DNA of 64,000 nt. Origin: Streptomyces sp. MUM 178J. Lineage in GTDB: Bacteria; Actinomycetota; Actinomycetes; Streptomycetales; Streptomycetaceae. The stretch spans positions 248,001 to 312,000 of the forward strand of contig NZ_JADWYQ010000001.1 of assembly GCF_022414575.1 (NCBI RefSeq), given 5' to 3'. Of this stretch, positions 19,533 through 27,702 are shown one piece after another. A model generated the notes under the pieces. It had not been told where the DNA came from and ran no database searches. It saw only the letters and a program-made list of their open reading frames with translations. The number at the start of each line of letters is the position of its first letter. Position 1 is the stretch's first letter. The position numbers and the translations under genes are program-made.

Positions 19533-20121
19533 CATCTGGCTCATGCGCCACGGCGCCTACGAAGGCCACCGCCCCGGCTACCACGCGCCACACGAAGCCG
19601 CCCTCACCTTGGAAGGCCGCGACCAGGTACGCCGCTCCCTGCCCCTCCCCGACGGCATCACCGCCATCGTCACCAGCCCGATCCCCCGCGCCCGCCAGAC
19701 GGCCATGCTCATCGCACACCTCACGAACCTGCCCATCGTCGCCACCTCCGGCTTCCTCGCCGAATGGCGCGCTCCCAGCATCGTCCTCGGCCGCTCCGCC
19801 GAGACCTACCCGCCGGCCTACCGCGCCTGGCGCTCCTGCCGTCTCGCCAAGCCCTCCCTCCGCTGCGAAGACGGCGAAAGTCTCACCGACCTCCACACCC
19901 GCGCCCGCCACTGCGCCGCCTTCCTCCACCACACCGCTGGGCGCCACGGCCCCCTCCTGGCCGTCTCCCACACCCTTCTCCTCGGCGTCCTCACCCGCCT
20001 CCCAGAAGGCCCCACTGCCTTCACCACTGCAGCGAGCAACCCATGGCACTTCGCCGAACGCCGCCGGTTCACCCCCCAGCAGTCAGCGCCGACTTCACCG
20101 CCTTGCAGCTCCACAGCCTGA
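19525..20121 (+). CDS. Histidine phosphatase (phosphoglycerate-mutase superfamily)
   Basis: 198 residues. The phosphohistidine motif is LMRHG (6-10), followed by SPIPRARQTA, DGESLTDLHTRARHCAAF and the second catalytic His in AVSHTLLLG. Such enzymes dephosphorylate small phosphorylated metabolites. The start is taken as TTG 19525, eight bases after GGAGG and inside the SDR gene; an ATG at 19543 would cut into the RHG strand. Confidence 0.88.
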   Translation: MADIWLMRHGAYEGHRPGYHAPHEAALTLEGRDQVRRSLPLPDGITAIVTSPIPRARQTAMLIAHLTNLPIVATSGFLAEWRAPSIVLGRSAETYPPAYRAWRSCRLAKPSLRCEDGESLTDLHTRARHCAAFLHHTAGRHGPLLAVSHTLLLGVLTRLPEGPTAFTTAASNPWHFAERRRFTPQQSAPTSPPCSSTA

Positions 20122-20483
20122 GCGGCCCGCAAGCCATGCCTCCCGGACCGCCGTGGGCGTACTGGGTCCAGGCTCTCGCCCACGGCCCAAATGGCCGCAT
20201 TCACAACTTGGGAGAGGCCGTCAGACCTACGGCGCGCCTCGCGCTTCGCTGGCTGCGGGCTCGTGCCATCGATATCGCAGGCCAGCTCGACCCGTCGGCG
20301 AGAAATCGTCTCCGTGCTTGGTCGGACAGTACCGCCGCTCAAGACCACGCACTCGGGATCTTGTCCCAAGGCGATGCATACACGTACGTAGCCGTCGAAG
20401 ACGGCACTCGATACGTCCTACTGGCCAGCGCTCTACCCACCTCGTCGTCAATCACCGCTGGCCTCCGTTACCGAACGGGGTAG
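20043..20483 (+). CDS. Conserved hypothetical protein (up to 146 aa)
   Basis: Reads SADFTALQLHSLSGPQAMPP, GRIHNLGEAVRPTARLALRW, then AQDHALGILSQGDAYTYVAVEDGTRYVL. It looks protein-like throughout, with a helical N-terminal half and a strand-rich end. The ATG at 20043 overlaps the phosphatase gene by 79 bp; ATG 20136 would avoid that but drop the SADFTALQ segment, which looks conserved. No domain recognised. Last member of the plus-strand group. Confidence 0.55.
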   Translation: MALRRTPPVHPPAVSADFTALQLHSLSGPQAMPPGPPWAYWVQALAHGPNGRIHNLGEAVRPTARLALRWLRARAIDIAGQLDPSARNRLRAWSDSTAAQDHALGILSQGDAYTYVAVEDGTRYVLLASALPTSSSITAGLRYRTG

Positions 20484-20592
20484 GGAGGAGCTCAAGCATT
20501 CTCAGAGCGCGCCGCCGGTAGATCAGCGCAACAGCGCACAGCGCCACCGCCGCCACACCTGGCCCCATGGCGCCGTCAGGCAGGCACGCCAC
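20452..20592 (-). CDS. Possible small membrane protein (46 aa)
   Basis: From a GTG at 20590-20592, seven bases after AGGAAGGG: MACLPDGAMGPGVAAVALCA followed by VALIYRRRALRMLELLP. One membrane helix and a basic stop-transfer sequence are visible. Its 3' end overlaps the convergent hypothetical gene by 32 bp. The good ribosome site and clean topology support it; its size and lack of known relatives weaken it. The rest of the stretch to the right repeat holds nothing I recognise. Confidence 0.35.
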   Translation of the reverse strand: MACLPDGAMGPGVAAVALCAVALIYRRRALRMLELLPTPFGNGGQR

Positions 20593-20766
20593 TGAAACAC
20601 CCTTCCTGCCCCTCGGAAGCCAGCCTGTCGGCCATCCGTGCCCCATCCGTGCCCTCCAAGGCGGTGAACCACGGTCAACAGGAGCACATGCATGCACCTC
20701 CGCAGAGTACTCGCCGTGCGCGTTTTGCCTGGTCAGGTCGTCTATCGATCTAGCAGCCGCCCTTGA

Positions 20767-20812
20767 TTCCCAAGCTCAGAGCGCGAGTTCGATTCTCGTC
20801 ACCCGCTCCACG
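20767..20812. repeat. attR: orphan copy of tRNA-Gly 3' half
   Basis: 46 bp identical to 9135-9180, without the tRNA 5' half upstream. It is followed by a second tRNA-type terminator hairpin, so this end is probably the original chromosomal 3' end of the tRNA locus. Confidence 0.9.
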
Positions 20813-20816
20813 CAGC

Positions 20817-20841
20817 AGGCCCTGGTCGACGACCAGGGCCT
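20817..20841 (+). terminator. Duplicate tRNA-Gly terminator hairpin
   Basis: A 12-bp perfect stem, AGGCCCTGGTCG and its complement around one base, followed by TTGTTCG. It matches the hairpin at 9184-9210 except at the outermost base pair. Confidence 0.8.
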
Positions 20842-20961
20842 TGTTCGTTGTCCAGGAGAGGGCCGAACGGTCCCCGTGGCGGGCCGAACGCCCCTTCGCG
20901 CCGCTTCTGCCGTGGTTGGACACTGGGACACAGAAACCTCCGGGGGAGGTGGGCTCAGGTG

Positions 20962-21222
20962 ATGTACTGGGACGGCGGCGGCTGGGCATGGATGACCTTC
21001 ATGCCGCTGTTGTGGATTCTGCTGATCGGCTTGGTGGTGTGGACCGTGGTCCGCCTCACTCAGAGCTCTTCCTCGCGCGATGTCGACGCCGATCGAAGGC
21101 GGACGCCGGAGGAGACCCCGGAAGAGATCCTCGACCGGCGCTTCGCCTCCGGTGAGATCGACGCCGCCACCTACACCGAGGCGCGCAGGAAACTCGCCGA
21201 CCACCGGCCGCGGTCCCGGTGA
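20962..21222 (+). CDS. SHOCT-domain small membrane protein
   Basis: 86 residues: a Trp/Gly-rich start (MYWDGGGWAWM), one membrane helix (PLLWILLIGLVVWTVVRL) and a C-terminal SHOCT motif (TPEEILDRRFASGEIDAATY then EARRKL). SHOCT proteins are short oligomerising membrane-linked proteins of unclear function, often beside copper ATPases, as here. A GTG three bases upstream is an equally possible start after GGGGGAGG. First gene right of the island. Confidence 0.85.
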   Translation: MYWDGGGWAWMTFMPLLWILLIGLVVWTVVRLTQSSSSRDVDADRRRTPEETPEEILDRRFASGEIDAATYTEARRKLADHRPRSR

Positions 21223-21291
21223 GAACCGCCTGAAGGTGCGCACGGCTTTGACTCCGGGCCGTCCCGTCCTCCACTCGCTGGAAGGGGAGCC

Positions 21292-23850
21292 ATGTCCCGA
21301 CCGCCGGACAGGCGTGGTCAGCGCGCGCCGCGGCCCGAAGGCAAGGAGCGCAGCACGGCGGTGCTCGACGTACGAGGTCTGAACTGGGCGTCGCAGCAGA
21401 GCACCGTCACCGCTGTGCTCGGTCGTCGGCCGGGCGTACTGGGCGTCGAGGTCAACCCCGTCGCCCAGGAGGCCACGGTGGTGTTCGACCCGCGCCGCAC
21501 CTCGCTCGCCGAACTGCGCCGCTGGGTGACGGAGTGCGGCTACCACTGCGCGGGCCAGTCGGTGCCCTCGCATATCTGCGACCCCATGGTCGCGCCCGAC
21601 CCGCCCGCCGCGGCGACAGCTACGGCTACGGCTACGGCGCTCGCCGGGCCCGCGCCCGTCGAAGACCGCCGTGCCCGTCCGGCCGAGGCTCCCCCGACGC
21701 CCGCCCCGGAAGAAGAGCGGACGCCCCACGAGGCCATGGGCCACGGCGGCCACGCCACGATGTCGATGGCGGCGATGGTCGCCGACATGCGCAACCGATT
21801 CCTCGTGGCGCTGGTCTTCTCCGTCCCCATCGTGATCTGGTCGCCGATCGGCGAGGACGTGGTCGGTCTGCATGTCCCCGTGCCGTTCGGGCTCCGCCAG
21901 GACGTATGGGCGCTGCTGCTGAGCCTGCCGGTGATCTTCTACTCGTGCACGATCTTCTTCGACGGCGCCGTGCGGGCCCTGCGCGCCCGCACCCTGGACA
22001 TGATGGTGCTGGTCGCGGTCGCCGTCGGCGCCGGCTGGCTGTACTCGCTGGTCGTCACGCTCACCGGGGGCGGCGACGTCTTCTACGAGGCGGCGACCGT
22101 CCTGGCCTCGTTCGTGCTGCTCGGGCACTGGTTCGAGATGCGTGCCCGCGGCGGCGCCAACGACGCGATCCGCGCGCTCCTCGATCTGGCGCCGCCCAGG
22201 GCGCTGGTGCTGCGCGACGGCGAACCGGTGGAGGTGCCCACCGCCGAGGTCGCCGTCGGCGACCTCCTCCTCGTGCGTCCCGGTACGAAGATCGCTGCCG
22301 ACGGCGTCGTCGTGGAGGGCGAGAGCGAGGTCGACGAGTCGACCGTGACCGGCGAGAGCCTCCCCGTCCACAAGGCTCCGGGCGACCAGGTGGTCGGCGC
22401 GACGGTCAACGCCAACGGCACCCTGCGCGTACGGGCTGCCAGGATCGGCGCGGACACGGCGCTCGCCCAGATCGTCAAGCTGGTGCAGGAGGCCCAGAAC
22501 TCCAAGGCTCCCGGGCAGCGACTGGCCGACCGGGCCGCGTTCTGGCTGGTGTTCGTCGCCCTGATCGGCGGCGCGCTCACGCTGGCCGTGTGGCTGCTGG
22601 CCACCGACCGGCCGTTCAGCGCCGCCATGCTCTTCGCCATCACCGTCGTCGTCATCACCTGCCCCGACGCCCTCGGTCTGGCCACCCCGACCGCGATCAT
22701 GGTCGGTACGGGCCTGGGCGCCCGGCGGGGCGTGCTGTTCAAGAACGCAGCGGCCCTGGAGGCCTCCGCCGGCATCCAGACCGTCGTCATGGACAAGACC
22801 GGCACCCTCACCAAGGGCGAGCCCGAGGTCACCGACGTCATCACCGCCCCCGGGGCGGACCGGGACGAAGTGCTGCGGCTCGTCGCCGCCGTGGAGCGCC
22901 AGTCCGAGCACCCGCTGGCCGACGCCGTCGTACGCCATGCCGAGGCGAGGGGCGTACGGCGTGCCGAGGCTCGGCACTTCGAGAACGTGCCCGGCCACGG
23001 CGCCACCGCCGTCGTGGACGGCCACCGGGTCGCCGTCGGCAACCGACGCCTGGCGGCACGCGAGGGCGCGGGACTCGGCCCGCTCGCGGTACAGCGCGAC
23101 GAACTGGCCGCCACCGGCCGTACCGTCGTCATCGCCACCGTCGACGGCCGGGCGGCAGCGCTACTCGGCATCGCCGACGCCGCCCGCGACACCTCCGCGG
23201 CGGCCGTCGCCGAGCTCCATGCTCTCGGGGTCGAGGTCGTCATGCTCACCGGCGACAACGAGGCCACCGCCCGCCGGATCGCCGGTCGGCTGGGCATCGA
23301 CTCCGTCATCGCCGAGGTCCTCCCAGGCGAGAAGGCCGCGAAGATCGCCGAGTTGCAGCGGGGCGGCGCCGCCGGGGACGGCGCCGCGTCCGGGTCCGCG
23401 TCCGGGCCCGGGAGGCGCAGGGTCGCCATGGTCGGAGACGGCGTGAACGACGCGCCCGCCCTCGCCCAGGCCGACGTCGGCATCGCCATCGGCGCCGGCA
23501 CCGATGTCGCCATCGAGACCGCCGACCTGGTCCTGATGCGCTCCGACCCGCTCGACGTGCCCACCGCACTGCGCATCGGGCGCGGCACCCTGCGCAAGAT
23601 GCGGCAGAACCTCGGCTGGGCCGTCGGCTACAACGCCATCGCCCTCCCCATCGCCGCAGGCGTCTTCGAGCCCGCCACCGGTCTCGTTCTGCGCCCCGAG
23701 ATCGCCGCCCTGTCCATGTCCGGCTCCAGCATCATCGTCGCCGTCAACGCCCTCGCCCTCAAAGGCCTGCGCCTGCCCCGGTCCTCAGCCGACGGCCTTG
23801 CCGCGTCCGTAGAAGCGGCTCAGGGCCGGCGTCTGCCCGAGGCAGGGTGA
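21292..23850 (+). CDS. P1B-type heavy-metal ATPase with CPD motif
   Basis: 852 residues. The N-terminal HMA-like domain (about 20-90) lacks the CxxC (NWASQ in its place). A His/Met segment [16 protein letters not shown] precedes the membrane domain. P-type signatures follow: [16 protein letters not shown] (CPD at 457-459), D501[16 protein letters not shown] and [20 protein letters not shown]. Copper is the likely substrate from the overall sequence and neighbours, but metal choice by P1B pumps depends on the CPx motif, and CPD is not the usual CPC or CPH. ATG 21292 follows GGAAGGGGAG. Confidence 0.9.
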   Translation: MSRPPDRRGQRAPRPEGKERSTAVLDVRGLNWASQQSTVTAVLGRRPGVLGVEVNPVAQEATVVFDPRRTSLAELRRWVTECGYHCAGQSVPSHICDPMVAPDPPAAATATATATALAGPAPVEDRRARPAEAPPTPAPEEERTPHEAMGHGGHATMSMAAMVADMRNRFLVALVFSVPIVIWSPIGEDVVGLHVPVPFGLRQDVWALLLSLPVIFYSCTIFFDGAVRALRARTLDMMVLVAVAVGAGWLYSLVVTLTGGGDVFYEAATVLASFVLLGHWFEMRARGGANDAIRALLDLAPPRALVLRDGEPVEVPTAEVAVGDLLLVRPGTKIAADGVVVEGESEVDESTVTGESLPVHKAPGDQVVGATVNANGTLRVRAARIGADTALAQIVKLVQEAQNSKAPGQRLADRAAFWLVFVALIGGALTLAVWLLATDRPFSAAMLFAITVVVITCPDALGLATPTAIMVGTGLGARRGVLFKNAAALEASAGIQTVVMDKTGTLTKGEPEVTDVITAPGADRDEVLRLVAAVERQSEHPLADAVVRHAEARGVRRAEARHFENVPGHGATAVVDGHRVAVGNRRLAAREGAGLGPLAVQRDELAATGRTVVIATVDGRAAALLGIADAARDTSAAAVAELHALGVEVVMLTGDNEATARRIAGRLGIDSVIAEVLPGEKAAKIAELQRGGAAGDGAASGSASGPGRRRVAMVGDGVNDAPALAQADVGIAIGAGTDVAIETADLVLMRSDPLDVPTALRIGRGTLRKMRQNLGWAVGYNAIALPIAAGVFEPATGLVLRPEIAALSMSGSSIIVAVNALALKGLRLPRSSADGLAASVEAAQGRRLPEAG

Positions 23851-23925
23851 GGTACGGACCGTCCGTCGGACGACCGCATCACACTCGATGCGGCGCCGGT
23901 ACCAGGACCCGCTACGCTCGGCGGC

Positions 23926-24375
23926 ATGCTGCCGGCCTGGTCGCCTTCCCGGACGACGCGCTCCCGCCCTGTCGCGGGTGCGCTGCGCCTGCTGTGGCTG
24001 GCGGCCGCGCTGCTCGCCTTTCTCCTGGCGCACGGGGTGGGCGTCGCCGGCGCGACCGGCCATGCCGCACCCGCGGGCACGGCCGCGGTGAGCACCGCCC
24101 ACGCCGGCACAGACGCGTCTGCCGATGCGAACGCGGACGCCGTCCGGGGGACGCCCCTGGACGAGCACGGTGATCACGGCCCGCCACATGACGCGCCGGA
24201 CTGCGTACCCGGCCAGCCCTCGCACGCGCCGGCTCCGCACGGCCCCGGCGGTTGCGTCGCGACGCGCGTGGCAGCCCTGCCCGCGCAGCCGCCCGCCCCT
24301 GCCGGGGCCGACGCCGCGTCTGCCGTCTGGAAGCCGCCGGGCGCCGTCTTGAAGGGTGTCGTCCTGCAGGTGTAG
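23926..24375 (+). CDS. Secreted/anchored His-Cys protein (DUF6153-like)
   Basis: 149 residues with an N-terminal membrane helix (LLWLAAALLAFLLAHGVGVAG), an Ala/Asp/His-rich middle (DEHGDHGPPHDAPDC) and two conserved-looking Cys (DC, GGC). The C-terminus ends in a hydrophobic strand (GAVLKGVVLQV). Layout matches a second protein at 28551-28913. Likely a periplasmic metal-binding factor in the copper block; this is inference. No clear ribosome site precedes the ATG; TACGCT 12 bases upstream could be a -10 of a leaderless transcript. Confidence 0.6.
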   Translation: MLPAWSPSRTTRSRPVAGALRLLWLAAALLAFLLAHGVGVAGATGHAAPAGTAAVSTAHAGTDASADANADAVRGTPLDEHGDHGPPHDAPDCVPGQPSHAPAPHGPGGCVATRVAALPAQPPAPAGADAASAVWKPPGAVLKGVVLQV

Positions 24376-24724
24376 GAGACGGACGTTTCTCGTCGGCGAC
24401 ATCGGCCTCCCGTCCGGGCCACCGGTCGAGGCCGACGGCGCGGACAGCCCCGTCTCCCAGGGACCGGCCCGGCGAAGCACGACGCGTATCCCCTGTCTCC
24501 GGGCCGATGCGCGGCTGTCTCCGGGCGATGCGCGGCCGCCCCGCCGACGGCCGCGAGCGCGGCTGCGCCGACCCGGCCGCCGGTGTGCACCGGGCTCCAC
24601 CCGACTGCTCAAGGCCCCGCAGCGCTGCCGACGGCGCAGGCGAGCCCTCACCCGCCGCGGGCCGCGGCATCGGCGAAGCCGACCGCGACGCCGCCACGGG
24701 CCACCGGCCCCTGTGCCCCTTCCT

Positions 24725-24766
24725 CAGACCTCGGAACGACCACTTCAGACCTCGGAACGACCACTT
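24725..24766. repeat. Two tandem 21-bp copies before the lipoprotein gene
   Basis: CAGACCTCGGAACGACCACT plus T occurs twice, end to end, 12 bp before the next start codon. 21 bp is two helical turns, so the two copies face the same side of the DNA. It could be an operator or a recent duplication. Confidence 0.7.
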
Positions 24767-24778
24767 CAGGACGTGAAC

Positions 24779-25681
24779 ATGAACGCAGCGACCCGTACCC
24801 GGGCCATCGCCGCAGCGGCTCTCCTCGCGCTGGCGCTGACCGCCTGCACGACGGCCACCACCAGCACGGACGCCGCCCGCGCCGAGAGCGGCCACGACGC
24901 CGACGGCGAAGCGCACACCACGCCGATCAGGCATGTGCACGGCCTCGGCGTGGACCCCGCGGACCAGCGGCTCTACGTCGCCACCCACGACGGGATCTTC
25001 ACCGCGGGAAAGGACGGAGCCCCCGTCCGGGTCGGCGACAGCAAGGACGACTTCATGGGCTTCGCCGTCGCCGGGCCGAAGAGGTTCCTGGCCAGCGGGC
25101 ACCCGGCCCCCGGTTCCGGCGGGCCGGTCCACCACGGGCTGATCGAGAGCACCGACGCCGGGAAGACCTGGAAGACCCGCTCCCTCGGCGGCGAGGCCGA
25201 CTTCCACTCTCTCGAGCATGTCGACGGCGTCGTCTACGGCTATGACAGCACCAACGCCCAGCTCCGCGTCAGCAAGGACGGAGCGGCCTGGGACGACCGG
25301 GCCCGTCTGCAGGCGCTGGACATCGCCGTCGATCCCGGCGACCCGGACACCGTCCTGGCCACCACGCCCGACGGTGTCGCGAAGAGCACGGACGGCGGCC
25401 GGACCTTCGCCGCCGGAACCCTGCCGACCATGGCCTTCCTCTCCTGGGCTGCGCCCGACGCCCTGTACGGACTGGACGACTCCGGCGGGCTGCACCGCAG
25501 CACCGACGCCGGCGTCACCTGGCAGAAGACCGGAACGGCGCCCGGTGGTCAGACCCAGGCGCTGACGGCCGTCGACGCGGAACGCGTTCTCGTGGCCACC
25601 CAGGACGGCATCTACGAGTCGACGGACGGCGGCAAGTCCTTCACCAAGCGCCTCGCGGTGGACGCAGGCGACGGCCACTGA
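24779..25681 (+). CDS. F510_1955-like lipoprotein (BNR/sialidase-type repeats)
   Basis: 300 residues. Lipoprotein signal with lipobox LTAC near residue 22. The rest is a beta-propeller built from BNR-like blades: STDAGKTW, STDGGRTF, STDAGVTW, STDGGKSF. The start motif HVHGLGVDPADQRLYVATHDG is typical of the F510_1955 family (often labelled glycosylhydrolase without proof). Extracytoplasmic. ATG 24779 follows CAGGA. Members are often found near copper genes (recollection). Confidence 0.75.
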   Translation: MNAATRTRAIAAAALLALALTACTTATTSTDAARAESGHDADGEAHTTPIRHVHGLGVDPADQRLYVATHDGIFTAGKDGAPVRVGDSKDDFMGFAVAGPKRFLASGHPAPGSGGPVHHGLIESTDAGKTWKTRSLGGEADFHSLEHVDGVVYGYDSTNAQLRVSKDGAAWDDRARLQALDIAVDPGDPDTVLATTPDGVAKSTDGGRTFAAGTLPTMAFLSWAAPDALYGLDDSGGLHRSTDAGVTWQKTGTAPGGQTQALTAVDAERVLVATQDGIYESTDGGKSFTKRLAVDAGDGH

Positions 25682-25744
25682 AACCGGCTGCCGGATTCGT
25701 CTGGCGTCCTCGGCCCGGCGGCGGCCGGCCTGCGCCGCCGTCGG

Positions 25745-25769
25745 GCGGGGCCGGTTCGGCCGGCCCCGC
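25745..25769. terminator. 10-bp hairpin between convergent genes
   Basis: GCGGGGCCGG, loop TTCGG, CCGGCCCCGC. It lies seven bases from the stop of the TetR gene and 63 bases after the lipoprotein stop; it can serve both. Confidence 0.75.
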
Positions 25770-25775
25770 GGTCGT

Positions 25776-26402
25776 TCAGGGGAGGAGCTGGCGTACCAGG
25801 GCGTCTGCGGCCCACCGCTCCCAGCGTGCGGGCGACCAGCCGCGCCCGTTGACGAGAAGGACGTACGTCTCCGGGCCGAGGACGGTCAGGGCGACGTCGG
25901 CGGCCGACTCCGCGCCGTGACCGTCGCGCAGCCGGCCGCCGGCCTTGGCCGTCAGGGCCTGTGCGAAGCGCAGTTGGACCGCATGCCGCTGGTGCAGGTT
26001 GGCCCGCCAGAGTTCGGCGAGTTCGGGGTCGGAGGCCGCCGCGCCGCGTACGACCTCCAGGACGGGCGCCGCGCGTTCCAGGATGCGGCGGGCGCCGGCC
26101 GCCTGGCAGGCGAGCTGGGCGGCCGGATCGGGTTCTGCGAGGAGTTCGCGGGCCCAGGGGCGGTCGAGCGTGGCGACCGGATCGGTGTCGCCGGCGACCG
26201 TCGCGTCCAGCACCTCCTTGAGCACGGCGCGCTTGTTTCCGAAGGTGAAGTACACGGTCTGCACCCCGACTTCGGCGGTGCGGGCGATGTCCTCGACGGT
26301 CGTGCCCGTCCAGCCTCGTTCGACGAAGAGGCGGGCGGCGGCGTCGAGCATCCGACGGCGCGTGCGACGGGCCTTCTCTGCACGGGTCAGGGGCGCGGGC
26401 AC
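25776..26402 (-). CDS. TetR-family repressor
   Basis: 208 residues from a GTG after GGAGG. The N-terminal HTH reads RRRMLDAAARLFVERGWTGT then TVEDIARTAEVGVQTVYFTF GNKRAVL, which is canonical. The C-terminal ligand domain is unassigned. It is divergent from the dehydrogenase-like gene and shares a 61-bp intergenic region packed with TGTAGTC half-sites, so it should repress that gene and itself. Confidence 0.93.
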   Translation of the reverse strand: MPAPLTRAEKARRTRRRMLDAAARLFVERGWTGTTVEDIARTAEVGVQTVYFTFGNKRAVLKEVLDATVAGDTDPVATLDRPWARELLAEPDPAAQLACQAAGARRILERAAPVLEVVRGAAASDPELAELWRANLHQRHAVQLRFAQALTAKAGGRLRDGHGAESAADVALTVLGPETYVLLVNGRGWSPARWERWAADALVRQLLP

Positions 26403-26430
26403 GGTGCTGCCTCCTCGTCCGACAACTTTG

Positions 26431-26472
26431 ACTGTAGTCAGACTACAGTGTAGTCACTGGAGCATGACTACA
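26431..26472. promoter_or_regulatory. Overlapping TetR-type operators covering a start codon
   Basis: ACTGTAGTC-A-GACTACAGT (26431-26449) has perfect 9-bp arms. TGTAGTCA-N8-TGACTACA (26449-26472) has perfect 8-bp arms and includes the ATG at 26464. Together there are four copies of the half-site TGTAGTC in 42 bp. Confidence 0.85.
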
Positions 26473-27504
26473 GTGAAATCGAATGGCCGGGCGGGACGGA
26501 TTCTCGTCGCCGGGGGGTACGGCGCGGTCGGGGCAGAGGTCACCCGCACGTTGGCGGAGTGGTTTCCCGGGCGGGTGGCGCCCGGCGGGCGCGATGAGTC
26601 CCGGGCACGGGCCCACGGGGGCGTGCGGCTCGACGTCAGCGACGCGGACGGCTTCCGGAAGGCCCTGGACGACCTGGGCGACATCGCCGTGGTGGTGCTG
26701 TGCGTCGAGCCCGCGGACGCCGCGGTCGCGCGCCTGTGCCTGGAGCGCGGGATTCACCTCGTGGACGTCGGCGCGACCCGCCGTCTGCTCGACGCCGTGG
26801 GAGACCTGCACGGTCTTGCCGTCGGAACCGGCGCCACGGCCGTGCTCAGCGTCGGCGTCGCGCCCGGGCTGACCAACCTGCTCGCCCGCCGCGTCCACGA
26901 CGCCGTCGGCGGCGCCGAGCGGCTGGACATCACCGTGCTCCTCGGCTCCGGGGAGCGGCACGGCGCCGACGCACTGCGCTGGACCGTGGACGGGCTCGCC
27001 GAACCGGCCCCGGCCCGGCCCACGCGTACGGCACTGCCGGGATACGGAACACGCACCGCGCATCCGTTCCCGTTCTCCGACCAGCACACCCTGCGCCGCA
27101 CACTCGGCGTTCCGGAGGCGACCACCCGGCTGTGCCTGGACTCCCGTCCGCTGACCGCTTCGCTCTTCGCACTGCGCAGGGCCGGACTGCTGCGCGGGGC
27201 CCGGCGTCCAAGGCTGCAGCGCCTGCTGACCGGGCTCTTCAGCCGGGTGCACATCGGGGGCGACGGCTTCGCGGTGCGGGTCGACGCCCACCGCGGCGAC
27301 CGCCATGCCGCCCAGGCCCTCACCGGGCGCGAACAGAGCCGGGTGACCGGCCTGACGGCGGCGTACGTCGCCCGAGGGCTGCTCACCGAGGGTGTTCCGG
27401 CCGGGGTCCACCACATCGAGCAACTCTCCGTGTTCGCCGATCTGCCCGAGAGGCTGGGCGCCCACGGGGTCACCCTGCGGCCGGTCACCGCGACCGGGGG
27501 GTGA
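26464..27504 (+). CDS. Saccharopine-dehydrogenase-like NAD(P)-binding protein
   Basis: 346 residues. Rossmann motif ILVAGGYGAVGAEVTRTLAE near residue 13, then VVLCVEPADAAVARLCLERG and GIHLVDVGATRRLLDAV, a pattern shared with saccharopine dehydrogenase/reductase-like proteins, and SVGVAPGLTNLLARRVHDA. The C-terminal domain is unassigned. Probably a reductase of unknown substrate, induced when the TetR ligand is present. The ATG lies within an operator, and the ribosome-site region is also operator. Confidence 0.8.
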   Translation: MTTVKSNGRAGRILVAGGYGAVGAEVTRTLAEWFPGRVAPGGRDESRARAHGGVRLDVSDADGFRKALDDLGDIAVVVLCVEPADAAVARLCLERGIHLVDVGATRRLLDAVGDLHGLAVGTGATAVLSVGVAPGLTNLLARRVHDAVGGAERLDITVLLGSGERHGADALRWTVDGLAEPAPARPTRTALPGYGTRTAHPFPFSDQHTLRRTLGVPEATTRLCLDSRPLTASLFALRRAGLLRGARRPRLQRLLTGLFSRVHIGGDGFAVRVDAHRGDRHAAQALTGREQSRVTGLTAAYVARGLLTEGVPAGVHHIEQLSVFADLPERLGAHGVTLRPVTATGG

Positions 27505-27506
27505 GC

Positions 27507-27625
27507 GGGGCGCGGCGACACGGACGGGGCCGACGGGGCGAACGGGGCGCGGCGACACGGACGGGGCCGACGGGGCGAACGGGGCGCGGCGACACGGACG
27601 GGGCGGACGGGGCGCGGCGACACGG
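27507..27625. repeat. 37-bp minisatellite (three units plus a partial)
   Basis: Units start at 27507, 27544 and 27581, each opening GGGGCGCGGCGACACGG, with a fourth partial copy at 27609 after a 9-bp shortening. It sits directly after the stop of the dehydrogenase-like gene, between convergent genes. Confidence 0.9.
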
Positions 27626-27702
27626 CTCGTGCCCCGTACGAGGGGCGGGCCGCCCATCCGGTCCAGAGGGCCGGGCACCCGACCCTCCGGACCGTGATGG
27701 CG

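Larger units (their letters stand above)
9135..20812. mobile_element. tRNA-Gly-associated genomic island, 11.7 kb
   Basis: Bounded by exact 46-bp direct repeats: the intact tRNA-Gly 3' half on the left and an orphan copy on the right. The cargo is an IS3 remnant, about 12 genes in two divergent groups around an XRE regulator, and no tRNA, replication or transfer genes. No tyrosine or serine integrase or excisionase is recognisable. It is therefore either a decayed or minimal element, or depends on an integrase in trans. Confidence 0.8.

Noticed and set aside
9135..20812. Integrative conjugative element (AICE)
   Set aside because: No rep, tra/FtsK-like, integrase or excisionase gene recognised; called a genomic island only.
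20776..23025. 749-codon minus-strand frame across the right att repeat and ATPase
   Set aside because: Antisense of the ATPase gene, which has full P-type motifs.
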